From Fistulifera solaris (lineage: Eukaryota > Bacillariophyta > Bacillariophyceae > Naviculales > Stauroneidaceae), in contig AP026148.1 in the NCBI GenBank assembly GCA_030295235.1, positions 1 through 64,000 on the forward strand: a DNA stretch of 64,000 bases. The letters run 5' to 3'. The notes beneath the pieces were generated by a model, which searched no databases, had not been told where the DNA came from, and was given only the letters and a program-made list of their open reading frames with translations. A program made the position numbers and the translations under genes. Shown here one piece after another: positions 19,308 to 31,506 of the stretch (its first letter is position 1; every line of letters begins with the position of its first letter).

Positions 19308-20963
19308 CTAAGGCAATTGGGGAAGAAGGACTTGATTGATCGTAAAGACATTGGCATTGCAAGCTCGACTGTTTTCGCTGACAATCCGCGGCAAAGCATC
19401 CCAATCGTTTCCTTTTCCAATTTGAAAGACAGCGTCATTGACGCAGAGCGTATGCGTATTCTTTCCGTTCACCATTCTCAAATGCTCGTCGCAAAGCGAG
19501 ATCCGTTGAATACAAAACATCATCAGCAACAAAATGAAACGAGAGAATTTCAAGAGGAAGAGGATGATCGCCTGAAATTTGCGTTGAATCGAATGTACCC
19601 CCAAGACTCGCAAAGGCATCATTATTTGGAGCGAACACAGTCCATTCATGATCTTGTAAAATCGATGCGAGGTCGCTGTCCGTCAAAATAGCACAAAAGG
19701 TCGACAAATCGTCCGTGTTACACAGCGTCTCGACCGCCAGGTTGTGAGAGATAATACAAGAGGGTCGCTCAGAGGCATCCATTACTTCCAACTTCTAGCG
19801 TGCAAGGATCAATGCTACGTACCAACGGTTTCACACTCATCTTGAGCCTGCTCTTCGGGGATCGCTAAGGCTTGACGAATTTTCTAGATTTGGAAGGAGA
19901 ACTTGGTTCGTCAAGTGCAGTAGGCCAGAACACGCTTGGATGTCAGGAAAAACGATTTGAGGCTGTAATTCCTCGGCATTGGCATCGCCCGTTTGGAAGA
20001 TCGTGTCACCATCACACATTGTAGTCGTGATTGACGCCGTTCGTCATGGCGATGGATGCATCGCACTGCAAATCAGAAGAAGATACAACTCCTTCCGTTA
20101 AATGATAAAGAAGAACGTTAGTGAGGAGTTCCGTGTTGGAAGCAATGCTGTCCAGTAAACTGCCCAGGTTTGTGAATGCATCATCGATGGGCGTGAAAAG
20201 GTCCAGGATCCTTCGGATAGGACGTTATCGAGGCCAATCTGCCTAACCAATGTGCAATGTGTCGACAATAGACTTGAATCGCATACCATGTTGGCTTTTT
20301 TTTATTGGAAAGAATTATGATGTGAGGAAGTTTATGGTCGTTTTATCAGTGCAATGCGGTTGGTTTAGACGCACCAATGGTTTTGCAATCTGGTACAGTT
20401 TGGGGCACCGGTACAAATTTCGCGGGTAGGATTACGTCATCAATGATATGAAGGACAGAAGAACAGGTGTTGATGTTACTGGCGACAATTTGGGGCATAT
20501 TGTCGGCGCTATTCCCATCTCCAACTTGGTATGCTGTTCGTCTTGACATACAGTGCTACTGGTTTGTCCATTTGCCATTTGTATACTGCTTGCGCCAGCA
20601 AATCATTGAAGAAAAGCAAGCCGTCGAATACATGGTAAAGAATCAAATCGGTTAAGTCGTCAGTGTTGTTGAAAATACTACGAAGATTTTCTCCGATGTT
20701 GAAGAAAGCATTGTTGGTCGGTGCGAATACGGTCCAGTTGCCCTCGTTCAAAGCAGATTTAAGTCCTGTTTGCATGATGGAAGCACAAAGTGTCAATAAA
20801 GAGCTGACGCGACAGACAAGCTCACCTATTGAACAGAACGAAGAGGAATGAGAAATAAGCTAGCTCACACATTCCAATTGGTGGCGTGCTTACCGACACT
20901 CAAGCACTGTCCCCTTGCAATTGAAAGGACTGAGGCCGAAACCAGAAGAAAGAGGAATATCAT
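19308..20963 (-). CDS. Fasciclin (FAS1) secreted protein A, three FAS1 domains
   Basis: Secreted protein of FAS1 modules, a fold linked to cell adhesion and matrix binding. Exon 1 (20963-20894) encodes the signal peptide MIFLFLLVSASVLSIARGQ and a CLSVG linker. The other exons, each one FAS1 domain, are 20825-20375, 20294-19823 and 19784-19308 (stop). Donors are GGTAAGC, GGTGCG and GGTACG; all introns are phase 1. Domain signs are TVFAPTNNAF, IVASNINTC, LLHLTNQVLLP and FTINQVLLP. Each domain exon carries at least one single-base shift, so no open frame spans a domain, but the pieces are collinear. Estimated length is 490 residues. It is the first of three tandem FAS1 genes on this strand. Confidence 0.75.
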
Positions 20964-21500
20964 TGTTGTACTTCTTGTGCCTAACAAGTTGCAAAAAGTG
21001 AAAGGCGACTGAAAATGCTTGCTGACATGTGCGTAGTCTCGATTCAATTTTCGGCTCGATTGTTGTTAGCAAAGGCGTGCTTTTGGTGCGGTGACTCGTG
21101 CAAAAGGAAAAAATGGGCATAACGTAAAAGTTTTGGATGGGCCGACGGCATTTTTGTGTTTTATGTCTTATGGAAGCAATCGATTTCGTACTGGCTCACT
21201 GCTAAGTTATGCCTCATCACTAAGTCAAGATTACCGGAAAAAGCCGAGCTCAAGATGGTTTTTCTTGACCAGAGGTGATTGAATGGAAGAACAGAGAGAT
21301 TTCACCGCAAGGAAAATCGCCCCTAGGGGTGGTATAGACAAAACGTGTGCAGTACAGGGATCAATTATTGAAAGCATCGTTGATTGAGACTGGGGTCGAA
21401 ATATCTACTGGCGTAAAACCAACTAAGCCACACACGGTTTAGAATGCCACTGATATACTGACTTGTTGTGAAAAGGATTCCTTAAGCTAACCTAAGTAAT
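20964..21500. other. Intergenic between FAS1 genes A and B
   Basis: 5' flank of FAS1-A and 3' flank of FAS1-B. No gene or repeat recognised. Confidence 0.45.
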
Positions 21501-24112
21501 CTATGAGAGCCTTTTAAGGGCTGGAAGTATGACTTGATTCACGACAAAGATTTGTCCGTTGCATGCCTCAAAATTTGGGCCAATTTGCGGCATGGCTTCC
21601 CAACTGTTGCCCTTGCCCATCTGGAAATTGGAGTCGTCAACACAAACGGTGCAGGTTTTTTTTCCATTGACCATCTTGATTCTGTCATTGCATTTGAGAT
21701 CCGCTGGAGAAAGTTCCTCATCGACAACATGGTACAAGACAATGTTGGTTAGGAGCTCATTATCTGCGAGAACGGCGTGAATCATTTCTGAGCCGAGATT
21801 CATGAAAGCTTCATTCGTAGGAGCAAAGACTGTGAAGGAACCCTCGCTTAACGTCCCTCCTAATCCAGCTTGGCGTGATGGCAGTGCATAATGTCGAAAA
21901 ATCATGGGTGCTACAAGCAATCTCAGCTGAATGAATGGTAAGAGGAAGTGGTATTCCAACAAAATCTCGAAAAAATCTTGTGATTAACTCACCGATTGTA
22001 CTGCAGGAAGTTGGTGTAGCTTTTTCATCGGCGCCCCATTTCAGGCACCATGTCCACCTGGTCAGGCTGCCGCAATCACTGCTATCATGACTTTTGTCTC
22101 CGAGAACTAGCACTATCTCCTCTGCCTCTGTATCACGCATCACATCTTCTATATAAGGGAGGATGACTTGATTCACGACGAAGATTTGTCCGTTGCATGC
22201 TGGGATATCGAACTCGACGATTTGCGGCATTGCGTCCCACGAAGTTACCCTCGCCTGTTTGAAAGATTGCTTCATCAGCACAAAAAGTAGTTGTTTCTTT
22301 TCCACCGGCCATTCTGATCTCTCTATTGCATTCAAGGTCAGAGGAAAGCAGCTCCTCGTCAACTACATGGCACAGAAGAATATCCGTTAGAAGATCACTA
22401 TCGGCGAGCACGGGCGTTCAACATTTCGGAGCCAATATTTGTGAATGCTTCATTCGCCGGAGCAAAGACTGTGAGGGATCCGCCACTTAGCGTTTCGCAG
22501 TCCGGCTTGCGTCACGGCGGTACACAGCGTTGAAAAGTCTTCTGTGCTACAAGCGATCTCAGCTATTATGCCATGTGAGACAATAATCCGCTCTCAAGGT
22601 CTCGATTAGCGAAGCATGATGAAAACTCACCGATTGTACTGCAGGATGTCTGAAGTTCCTCATCAACTGGTTCTGGTTCCGGCATCATTTCCTCCCCCCT
22701 CAGGCATTTCATAATCACTGCTATCATTACGTTCGTCTTCCATATCTGGCTGTCGTCTCCCCCTCTTTCTGTTTCAACCATTAGGTTCTCCATGTTGGGG
22801 AGAACAAGTTGATTCACGACAAAGATTTGGCCGTTGCAGGCGGGGATATCGAATTGGACAATTTGGCGGCATAGCATCAGGAGAGTTTCCTGCGCATGTT
22901 TGAAAGATTGCATCTTCAACACAAACGGTGGTCGTTTTCTTGCCATTAGCCATCGTGATTCTACCGTTGCATTCGAGATTGGTTGAGAGCAACGCTTCAT
23001 CGACGGCGTGATTAAGGAGAATATCGGTGAGGAGTGTGTTGTTGGCAAGGACTATGTTCAGCATTTTGGAGCCAAGATTCTTAAATCCATGATTAGTTGG
23101 AGCAAAGACGGTGAAAGATCCGCCGCTCAATGTTTGTTCCAGTCCGACTTGCGTCATGGCAACGCACAAGTTCGACAATTCTTTGGTGTTACAAGCGATC
23201 TCAGCTTCAATAATTGAGGGAAACAAAACGGAACGGCGCCAATGATGTGAGACTATGGTGGTCTGGCTGTTGTTTTTGTTTTCAAAACCGGGGAAGTCAA
23301 CTCACCGATGGTACTGCAAGTAGTGGGTGCGGCCTCTTCAATCTCCTCTTCTTCGGGTTGCGTTGTCTCCTCATTTTCCTCTTCCGCTTCAGCCATGTCT
23401 CTCATGTTGGGGAGAAGGACCCGATTCAAGACATGTAAGCGTCCTTGACATGTTTGAAGGTCTTGGCTGATGATTCGGGGGAGATCCTCCCATGAATTTC
23501 CGTTGCCTTTCTGATACAAACAATCATTGGCACAGACGGTTGTCGTTTCTTCAGCATTTGCCATTCTGACACTACCGTTGCACGAGATCAGTTGATAGCA
23601 ACTCTTCATCAACAACATGGAACAAAAGAATGTTCGAAAGCATAGTATTATCGGCACGGATAGCGTCAGCGTAATTTGGAAGGAAGCTTCAAAAACGCTG
23701 TCGTCCGTAGGAGCGAAGATGGTAAAAGATCCCTCGCTCAGAGTACTTGTCAATCCAGCTTGTGTCACGGTGGCACACAAAGTCGATAAGTTAACAATGC
23801 TACAAATAGTTTCGGCTGCAATTGAAATGGCACAAACAAGGACGTGAGAAAATCATTTATTCGATCGGTATCTTGGAAAACTTGAAAAAACTGATCTTAC
23901 GGATGGATCTGCAAGCAGTGGGTGCGACGTCATCAGCAGATCCATTCTCAGGCATGATTGCTGTTGCTCCTTGTGTCGCACCCGGCATGGTTGCTGGAAG
24001 CGAGAAAGTAATCGATGACGCACGTGGAATAAAAAATTGCAGTCTTGTCGGGAAACGTACCACTCGCATGCGCAACAAGCGTTGCAATAATCAGATTCCA
24101 AATAGATGTCAT
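21501..24112 (-). CDS. Fasciclin (FAS1) secreted protein B, four FAS1 domains
   Basis: Six exons: 24112-24061 (signal peptide MTSIWNLIIATLVAHAS), 23993-23901 (short linker ending TACRSI), then four one-domain exons 23815-23306, 23204-22631, 22562-21993 and 21926-21501 (stop). All introns are phase 1; domain donors are GGTGAG. FAS1 marks recur: FTVFAPTNEAF, LLNHAVDEALL, MANGKKTTTVC, FDIPACNGQIFVVNQVILP. Linkers between domains are acidic (EEENEETTQPEEEE). Single-base shifts occur in all four domain exons, for example an extra C near 22866 and near 21883. Corrected lengths fit whole codons in every exon, giving about 740 residues. It is a probable extracellular adhesion or matrix protein. The reused linker end TSCSTIG supports recent module duplication. 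Confidence 0.8.
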
Positions 24113-24779
24113 TGTTGATTTTGTGCTGTTATTCTGTAATTTCTATTCCTGGTCGTAGCAGAGATAGGATGATGATTATGACTCAAAAAATGAGGACGGA
24201 AAACGAATTTGGAAGCAATCGTCCCAATCCCTCGACGGCGTAGCCAGGACCCAGGACACAGGACACAGGACTGCTCGTTCGGAGTAGTTCATTTGCTGAC
24301 TGCGACTACAAAGTACAAAGTATCATGTTCGGCGGTTTTGTGCGTCATCGCTCGACTTGCACGGAGTATTATTTAGAAAACAGCACGAAACGGCGTGACT
24401 CAAATTTTAAAAAATCATGTCCAAATGAATCGTGTTTCTTTCAAAATCAATGTAGAAAATATCAAAGCTCTTTGAAAAGAGCGGGAAACAAGCAACTTTT
24501 CCATGCATACTAGAACTAGGACGACGGGGAATGGTTGGAATTGGTGACGAATGAGGAACGCGCTTCATGAATCAACGAACGTTAAGGTGGAGTTAAAGAC
24601 GGAATTCATACTCTAGACTACGTGGCTCTCAGTCCATGCAAATCATTGAGCTTGTGCACGAACACTTGTGCCGAGTGCCAAGTGTGTTTAGCGATGTCAT
24701 CAACCTTTCCAGATGGACGGACTCCACCTAGGTATAAACTCGCTTTTTAATATACATATTATTATTATCAACGAGCGAC
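24113..24779. other. Intergenic between FAS1 genes B and C
   Basis: No gene seen. Short direct repeats GGACCCAGGACACAGGACAC lie near 24248-24267. Confidence 0.4.
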
Positions 24780-26459
24780 TTACAACATTGGAAGAATGAC
24801 TTCATCTACAGCATGTAGCACACTATTATTACAAGCCGCAAGATCCACAAGAACGACCAAAGGTAATGCGGTTGCGTCGTTGCCTTGACCCGCTAGAAAA
24901 ATATCGTCGTTCTCACAAAAGGTGCGACTCGTTTGACCATTGACCATTAACACCTCGCTATCGCATACTAGATCCGTCGAGTAGACGGCGCCTTCAACTA
25001 AATGATAAAGTAGGATGTCGGTCAGGAGATCATTGTCGGCTATAACTATGTCGAGTGTGGCTCCCAAATTCGAGAACGCAATATTGGTTGGGGCGAACAA
25101 GGTAAAAGACCCTTCGCTCAGAGTTCCTGCCAAGTCGGCTTGTGTCACAGCAGAACAAAGAGTGGAAAGATTTTCTGTGCTGCATGCTATTTCGACTGCA
25201 CAACGAAGATAAAGTCAATATGAGCCATTAGCAAGTGATCTAGCACAAAGTTTCTGCGGCTGCGACGACGACGAATACTACGTACCGATAGATCGACATT
25301 CTCCGACCGGTGCTTCCATGGGAGTTACTACCGGGAATGCCATCGGATCTTTTTCTGATTCGTTTAGACTAGGCAAAAGGACATCGCTTACCAGATGCAG
25401 TACACCATTGCAGGCGTGAACGGATAATTCAATTTGGGGCAACGATGAGGCTTCGTTTCCGTTGGCGACTTGAAAGATTGAATCAGCGTGACAAACTGTT
25501 GTTGTTTGTTGACTATTTGCCATGGTTAAAGTGCCACCGCACTCCAAAGAACTCGAGTAAATAACGCCTTCAATTGCGTGTGTGAGTAAGATATCTGTTA
25601 GAAGCGAATTGTTCGCTAGAGCTGTCGTAAGCGTATTGCCAAGTCTCGCAAAAGCATCGTTCGTCGGAGCGAATATCGTCCAGGACCCTCCACCCAAAGC
25701 CTCCCGTAAACCAGCTTGTGTGATTGCTGTGCACAGCGTTGAAAACAAACTAGATTCGCATACAATATCAGCTGATTATGATGAACCAAAGTGTTCGTTT
25801 AGATAAAGCTCTTGTGATAACTCGTTTTCGCTGAATAAGCAAGAGACGTACCAATGGTTTTACAGCCAGCCGGTATCTGAGATTCAGGGCCAAGTTCAGC
25901 TGGTAAAAGAACTTCATCCACCATATGTACTACTCCGGAACAGGTTTTGATATTACTGGCTACCACTTGAGGCATTGCACCCAAACCATTCCCCCTGTCC
26001 TTTTTGATAGATAGAGTCTCTTTGACATTCCGTTCTACTTGTCTGCCCGTTTGCCATTTCTAACGATCCTGAGCAAGTCAAATCCTCCGCATTGACGATT
26101 CCTTGAACCGTATGATATAAAATTACGCCCGCAAGAACGTCAGCATTTCCAAGTACAACTCCAAGTCGATCGCCAAGTTTGAAAAAAGCGCCGTTTGTCG
26201 GCGCGAAGACAGTCCAATTTCCTCTATTCAGCTGTGTTCCGATGCCCGCTTGCGTTACAGAAGCGCAAAGCATAGAAAGCGTACTGACGCGGCATATAAA
26301 ATCGACTGTCAAGAAAGATTTGTGTGAGGTAACGTGGACTTACGAGAATGAATTGTGAGGACTTTTTCGACAACGCTTACCAATACTAATGCATTGTGCA
26401 CTCGTAGGCGCCAAAACAGCCGCGGAAACAACAATAAGAAGACCAACAGATCTCTTCAT
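24780..26459 (-). CDS. Fasciclin (FAS1) secreted protein C, three FAS1 domains
   Basis: Four exons: 26459-26381 (signal peptide MKRSVGLLIVVSAAVLA, then CISIG), 26305-25852, 25771-25286 and 25195-24780 (stop). All introns are phase 1 with donors GTAAGC and GTACGT and CAG acceptors. Each of the last three exons is one FAS1 domain: WTVFAPTNGAFFKLGDR, WTIFAPTNDAFARLGNT and FTLFAPTNIAFSNLGAT, each ending in a VDEVLLP-type C-terminal strand. The only break is an extra base in the C5 run at 25991-25995. Without it every internal exon is a multiple of three. The product is about 477 residues. This is the cleanest of the three tandem copies and the best template for the module structure. Confidence 0.88.
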
Positions 26460-27948
26460 CTTACTTATTGCTTTATGGAATAAAGAGAACGATTCTTTAA
26501 CAACAATCGTGTGAATCATCAGCCTTTCGTCTCATTCGAATTATGTGTCATGTTTTCCTTCTTTTCATTTTGCTTTGCGTGCGCAAAACTGGATGGCACA
26601 TGACACATGACACATGCTATTTCGTAATTCATGATCTATGATACCGGAATTTTCTAGTGCAAATTTGTCGAGCGTAAGAAAGTCCTAAAAGTTCTCGATG
26701 AAAAATAGATCAAGCCAGAGATCCCCATTTTAATTTGTTTAGCTTTGCATATTAATTTTGCTTTTCTTATTCAGCCAATCAAATCGCTTGATTGATTTAG
26801 CCTTTTGTATACCGTAAACAACGCAACGGAAAACCCCATCACGACTGTCCGCCATCGGTGGTCGATGGTCACTTTTCAAGTATTCAACGGTTTACCGTAT
26901 TCAATAAACTCTTCAGCGAATAATCACCCAAATGTTGCTTTCAGATAGAACGATATTCAAAGGCCCTCTCTAGATTTTCTAGACTGAAAAGCGCGCCCTG
27001 TTATCTGGGTCAACATTGCCGCCATAGTAAGAAGAGTAATGTATCGGTTATTCTCGTCTCCGCTTCTGACTGTTGCCATTCGATGAAAGATTGAGAGGAA
27101 TTTAGTCGAGAGCGACACACTCCAAATACTTCGGAAAAATGAAAGAGTTAGACTAACAACTTAAGTGTGATGTGACTTTTGTAAGAGAAATGTGTCGCAA
27201 ACATCCTAAATCTTCAATCTAAGCCAGAAAACAATAGTCTATCTAAAGTCTCAGTGGTAATAAAGGTCACTAATAACTGGTGAATGGCTGGTGACGTGAC
27301 TTGACACTTGACCTGGAATTCGTTTTAGTTTGAGGTTAACCACGAGCCACAGAGTACAACCGTCTAATCACAAATCACAACGAGGCATAAGTCACTGACT
27401 GCTTTGCTTTATAAAAGAATACAGCAAAGTGTGTAGTAAACAACGACACAAGACACATTTCAGAAACCAGAGAATATTGTTTGTAGAATCTACGATAAGT
27501 GACTGTACCTTCGATTTGCCCAACAGTTTACGCTTCTATCAATGCTACAGATCATCTGGTAAAAACGGTTGATGTTGAAAGTTGATCCCATTACAATACT
27601 ACTCTTTTCGTGATACATAAAGTGAAAAACTTAGGCCCTCAAAGTAGCAGGGTTAAGTCTAATTTACGAATGTCTTGTTTGTTCACGAATCTTACATGTT
27701 GATCTTGGATTAGTACTTATTTAAATTGTTCACTTTTATCGCTGGGTCAAGGGCAATTGTTGAAATTTATTACTGCAAACTACAAAAGATGTCGAGTGCT
27801 CAATAGTTACGAAAGCTTCCAGCTCGTGAAAATCGCGTTGCCTTCGTTTTCGGCAGCTCCCCAAGGTCCCAAAGCGTCGCGTTATTATGATCTCCATGAA
27901 CGCATAGACGAGAAGTATTGTTACAAACCTTTCATTTGGCGGCTGAAC
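26460..27948. other. Intergenic, 1.5 kb
   Basis: 5' flank of FAS1-C and of the next plus-strand gene. It has a small tandem repeat of ACACATG (26595-26617) and AT-rich sequence. The frame of the following gene is open back to 27757 without an ATG, so a short upstream exon is possible. Confidence 0.4.
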
Positions 27949-28662
27949 ATGTACATACCGGCAAATGAATCCTCGACACGAACTGTCGACGACGAATGCC
28001 TTTGTGAGCTTTCGATGCCACTCTATCAAGAAGAATCCCCGTCACGGAATCAAAAAAAGACAGTGTCGTTTGCTTCGGAAGCCTTATTATACTCGACTCC
28101 TTTCTTCATGGATGAGATCCGTGCGCTATGGTATAGCCAGGACGAATACTTATCACTGAGAGAGGAGCGTCGCACAGCAGTCAAACTTCTTCGAGTCTAC
28201 GGCGTTGAAACCGTGAAGAGAAAGGTTTGCCTTCGTGGTTTAGAAGCGTACTTTTCAGTAGAGACAAACCGAGCGATGAAAGAGGCACGGGATCTAGCTG
28301 TTATCAGTGTTTTGCATGAACAAGATCTACAGAGAAAGCTTGGCTTTTACGATGCAGAAGGCTTGCGAAGTGTTTACGTTCCCGCAACGCAATGTATGCG
28401 CGATTTTGCACTGCAACTAGCGCGCAATAATGACTCCCTCTCGGTTGACAAGTTGGGACTTACTTTGACGCAATCTATTCCGATGAATACTAGGAATACC
28501 TTTCAAGACGCCATGACTCAGCAACGAACACAGAAACGGCAATTACGGGAAGATATCGAAGGCATGGATCGAATAATTAAAAATACCAAAGCACTCGACA
28601 TCAACACGTCGAGTCGAGCATATCACGACGAGTTTGCACATGTACGCATCAACCGTATTTAA
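27949..28662 (+). CDS. Uncharacterised diatom-type protein with WYSQDEY motif
   Basis: 237 residues from the first ATG of the frame at 27949. It resembles a family I know from diatom genomes as uncharacterised: a KTVSFASEALLYSTP segment, EIRALWYSQDEYLSLR, a basic helix, then CLRGLEAYFSVE and a helical stretch with VLHEQDLQRKLG. All these lie in the expected order. No catalytic motif is visible. The frame is unbroken and no intron is needed. It has no leader or membrane segment. Function unknown. Confidence 0.7.
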   Translation: MYIPANESSTRTVDDECLCELSMPLYQEESPSRNQKKTVSFASEALLYSTPFFMDEIRALWYSQDEYLSLREERRTAVKLLRVYGVETVKRKVCLRGLEAYFSVETNRAMKEARDLAVISVLHEQDLQRKLGFYDAEGLRSVYVPATQCMRDFALQLARNNDSLSVDKLGLTLTQSIPMNTRNTFQDAMTQQRTQKRQLREDIEGMDRIIKNTKALDINTSSRAYHDEFAHVRINRI

Positions 28663-28823
28663 ACTTCATAGGAAAGCTAATACGCCGTACATTAAACAGT
28701 TTTGATTTTTAATGAAACTAAATTACGTAGGTATCATTCATCATGCGTGCTGAAGCTGCAACGCACAATCCTCCTTTCGAGTCTGGGTTGATATAACTAA
28801 CTTCATTCGATTACCCTGTCGGA

Positions 28824-29655
28824 CTAAATACGGCGGTTGGGAGGAGGAACCCGAATTTGTGTCGCATGATTGCTAGTTGTAGCACTCCACCAGCTTGAAC
28901 GTGAGACCCACATCATGGCACTCATAATCAACCCAGCTGATTTAGGAAATCCCTCATCAGGCACTTTGGGGGAAGCCCGTTGTTGTGATCGAAGGGAAGG
29001 AGGTTTGCGCTCATTTGATCTGACATGTCGAATTTGTTTCCCTGTCTTTGTATCACTCTGTCGAGCATGAGTCGGCTTGCTTCGATTATGGGGCCCTCTC
29101 CTGGGAGCATCTTTTCCAATAGCATTGTTGTCTTCTTTTGTTTTGTAGTCTACAGCTTTACGCACTTCTTCTCGATGCATCGCGATTTCTTTTAAAACAG
29201 AGTCGTTCGTCTTCACCCGTATCGGACGAAGCTGAAAGCGATCGCACGTTTCAGCATCCCACTTTCTTTCCTTTTTCGGTAGATCAGGGCGACTCATGAA
29301 CTGCGGCTTGTGCGTCGGTTGCGAATCGGTCCACATTCCCTTTTGTTTCGCTTCAAACAATGCCTTTTCAAGCTCTTTTCTTTTGCTGCCACAGAAGATC
29401 AATATCGGTTCGAATATCGACGTGATTGGTCGAGATTTGATCATCTGTAATGAAGCTGTAAAGAAGATCATTGCAGCTGCTACTGCAGTCAGGAAATGAA
29501 GTATTGACAATACTAGGCTTTGTGACGCAGGACGCTGATCGACTCATGAGATCTTCTTGTGTCGTAATTAACGAGAAAAACTCGGAATCCAAGGAAATCG
29601 ACACCACGGACCTTTCTTCCTCTTCAATTTCCTTCTTGTTTCTAAGTTCTGCCAT
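28824..29655 (-). CDS. Hypothetical basic protein, frame-broken
   Basis: No family recognised. The ATG at 29655 (MAELRNKKEIEEEERSVVS) opens a frame that runs to about 29395, then passes by one base into the frame that reads FCGSKRKELEKALFEAKQKG and ends at 28824. One short frameshift near 29390-29400 is enough to join them, giving about 276 residues. The second half is rich in Lys, Arg and Pro and looks disordered. It converges with the preceding gene, with a spacer of about 160 bp. Confidence 0.45.
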
Positions 29656-31506
29656 GGTGACTTTTGCGAACACTTACCTTCTAGAAGCAAGTTGAATTGT
29701 TACTTCTCCTTACGTGTTGCGATTGTGGTGAATATGCCTTCATTTTTGTTCGCTGCTTGTTGAACGCGCAGAATCGGACCACCTACTGTGTAAAGAGGGA
29801 CAAGAAAGTCCTTCAATATCTTTTCTGCTTACATTAAGCTTGCATTCCTTTTTCAAAGACGATATTTACGTATCCTTGAAACTTGAAACGAAAAAAAGTG
29901 TTCAGAGCCGATTGTGGATGTTTTACAAATAAATGGTCTCGATATGCAGTAGGGATAAAGGACTATGTTGTGAATCCTCAACCTTAAAACCCATACGGGT
30001 AGCTGGCTTTCCGCATGACGTATAATCGATCACTGCATTGTGCATTGTGCATTGTGAATGTTTCTGAAAGCCAACAGCTTACACAACGAACAGAAGAGAG
30101 GTTACAGTACGGCACAAAGCATGAACAAGAACAATCCGCTATTCATGACTGAAATGCAGTCGTGGCAAAGTCTGTTGTCGATGCGAAAGACAACTATCAC
30201 TATCCGCAGCCCTTTCGCCATCCCGAATCAATCCGTGCGCTACAAATGCGGCTGATGGATATTAAAACCGATTCAATAGCGGAGAAGTGATTCAGACAAC
30301 CATCTTACTAGAGTATTTAAACGAGGAATGAGTCATTATTTCCTTCATGGACCGGAGTTGTGCCGAGATAACTGTTGATGATTGCCGTGTGGTTACAATG
30401 TTGACTAAAGCGTGATTTGGATTGCTTGGGAGCATCTGAGTAACTGTTACAGAATGAACTATTGTCTACTGTTAACTGGCTTGCTTGCTTCGTGAGAACG
30501 GTAATAGGAATCTGGAACTTTAGTTTGTGAAACGAAGACTTATGACAAAGCCAAGTGTGAACCTAGTCTATATATCGTGGATCCATGCGTTCGTCAGTGT
30601 AAACTGTGAATTCTTACACGAGGCAAGAAGTAACCACGTCTCGTGACTTAAATCCAGTCGTAAAACTATGGGCTACGATAAAGAGAACATTACTACGTAT
30701 TTAAAAACCAAGAACCAACGAACACGAAGCGACAAAGAAAGATTTAAGATGCTGCTGTCTGCTGTTGCAACAGGAGCAACTGGAAAGCGCGAACAAGATA
30801 GAACTTGGAAATGTGAATCGACCGTCCCCACTTCCAACACAAACAAGGATACAGCCTTTCCAATGAGCCGTTTCTCACTACTTAGCGTTTCATTTCGAAT
30901 GGTGTTCGTGCAAAGACCCTGACTGTACTATTTATCGGACATGGTTCAGTACTGGGACTGGGCATTTAGCACCAATTATTTGAACGGTCACTGCACCAAA
31001 AATCATAAAATGTTGTCAAATTTTTCAAGAAGCGTTTCCCTTATGCTGCTCAAAGAAATCGCAGCGGTATCTTAGGCCGATCTATACTTTTCGTTCTGCT
31101 GACGTAAAGGAACTAATAGCACAGTTTCTAGATGTTTTCATCAATTTAAGAAAGCTTTCGTTGAAATACCTTATTTATTCTTATTCAAGCTGTTTTTCTC
31201 ACTCAAATCTTCTATTTTTGAAGTTTAAGTTGTGAATTTGAACACTGTCTGATATGCAGTATTATGTGTCAAGACACACCGAATTCCCCGATCTCTGCAT
31301 TCCTTACAACATTTCGTCGTGGCGGTAATCGTGGAGATCTGATCGTTGCGATTGCCAACTGCATACGCTTCTGTACTATTTATTGATCGACCGTGATCGA
31401 ACCTTGACAAAAAGTCAACTCAATGGTTCAGATGTGCAGTGCAAGCACAATTGCAGCGCAAAGAGTTTATCGTTCATTTTCCCCTCATCAAACAGAATAA
31501 TACACC
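29656..31506. other. Intergenic, 1.85 kb, with dispersed motifs
   Basis: No convincing gene; frames under 85 codons only. Copies of the dispersed inverted motif lie at 30142-30165 and about 30640-30661. Confidence 0.45.
30142..30165 (+). repeat. Dispersed GACTG-N5-CAGTC motif
   Basis: TTCATGACTGAAATGCAGTC followed by GTGG: a consensus copy. The core GACTG and CAGTC arms are perfect around AAATG. Confidence 0.65.

Noticed and set aside
19296-19691. 131-codon plus-strand frame opposite FAS1-A
   Set aside because: It lies antisense to a domain exon with clear FAS1 motifs on the minus strand.
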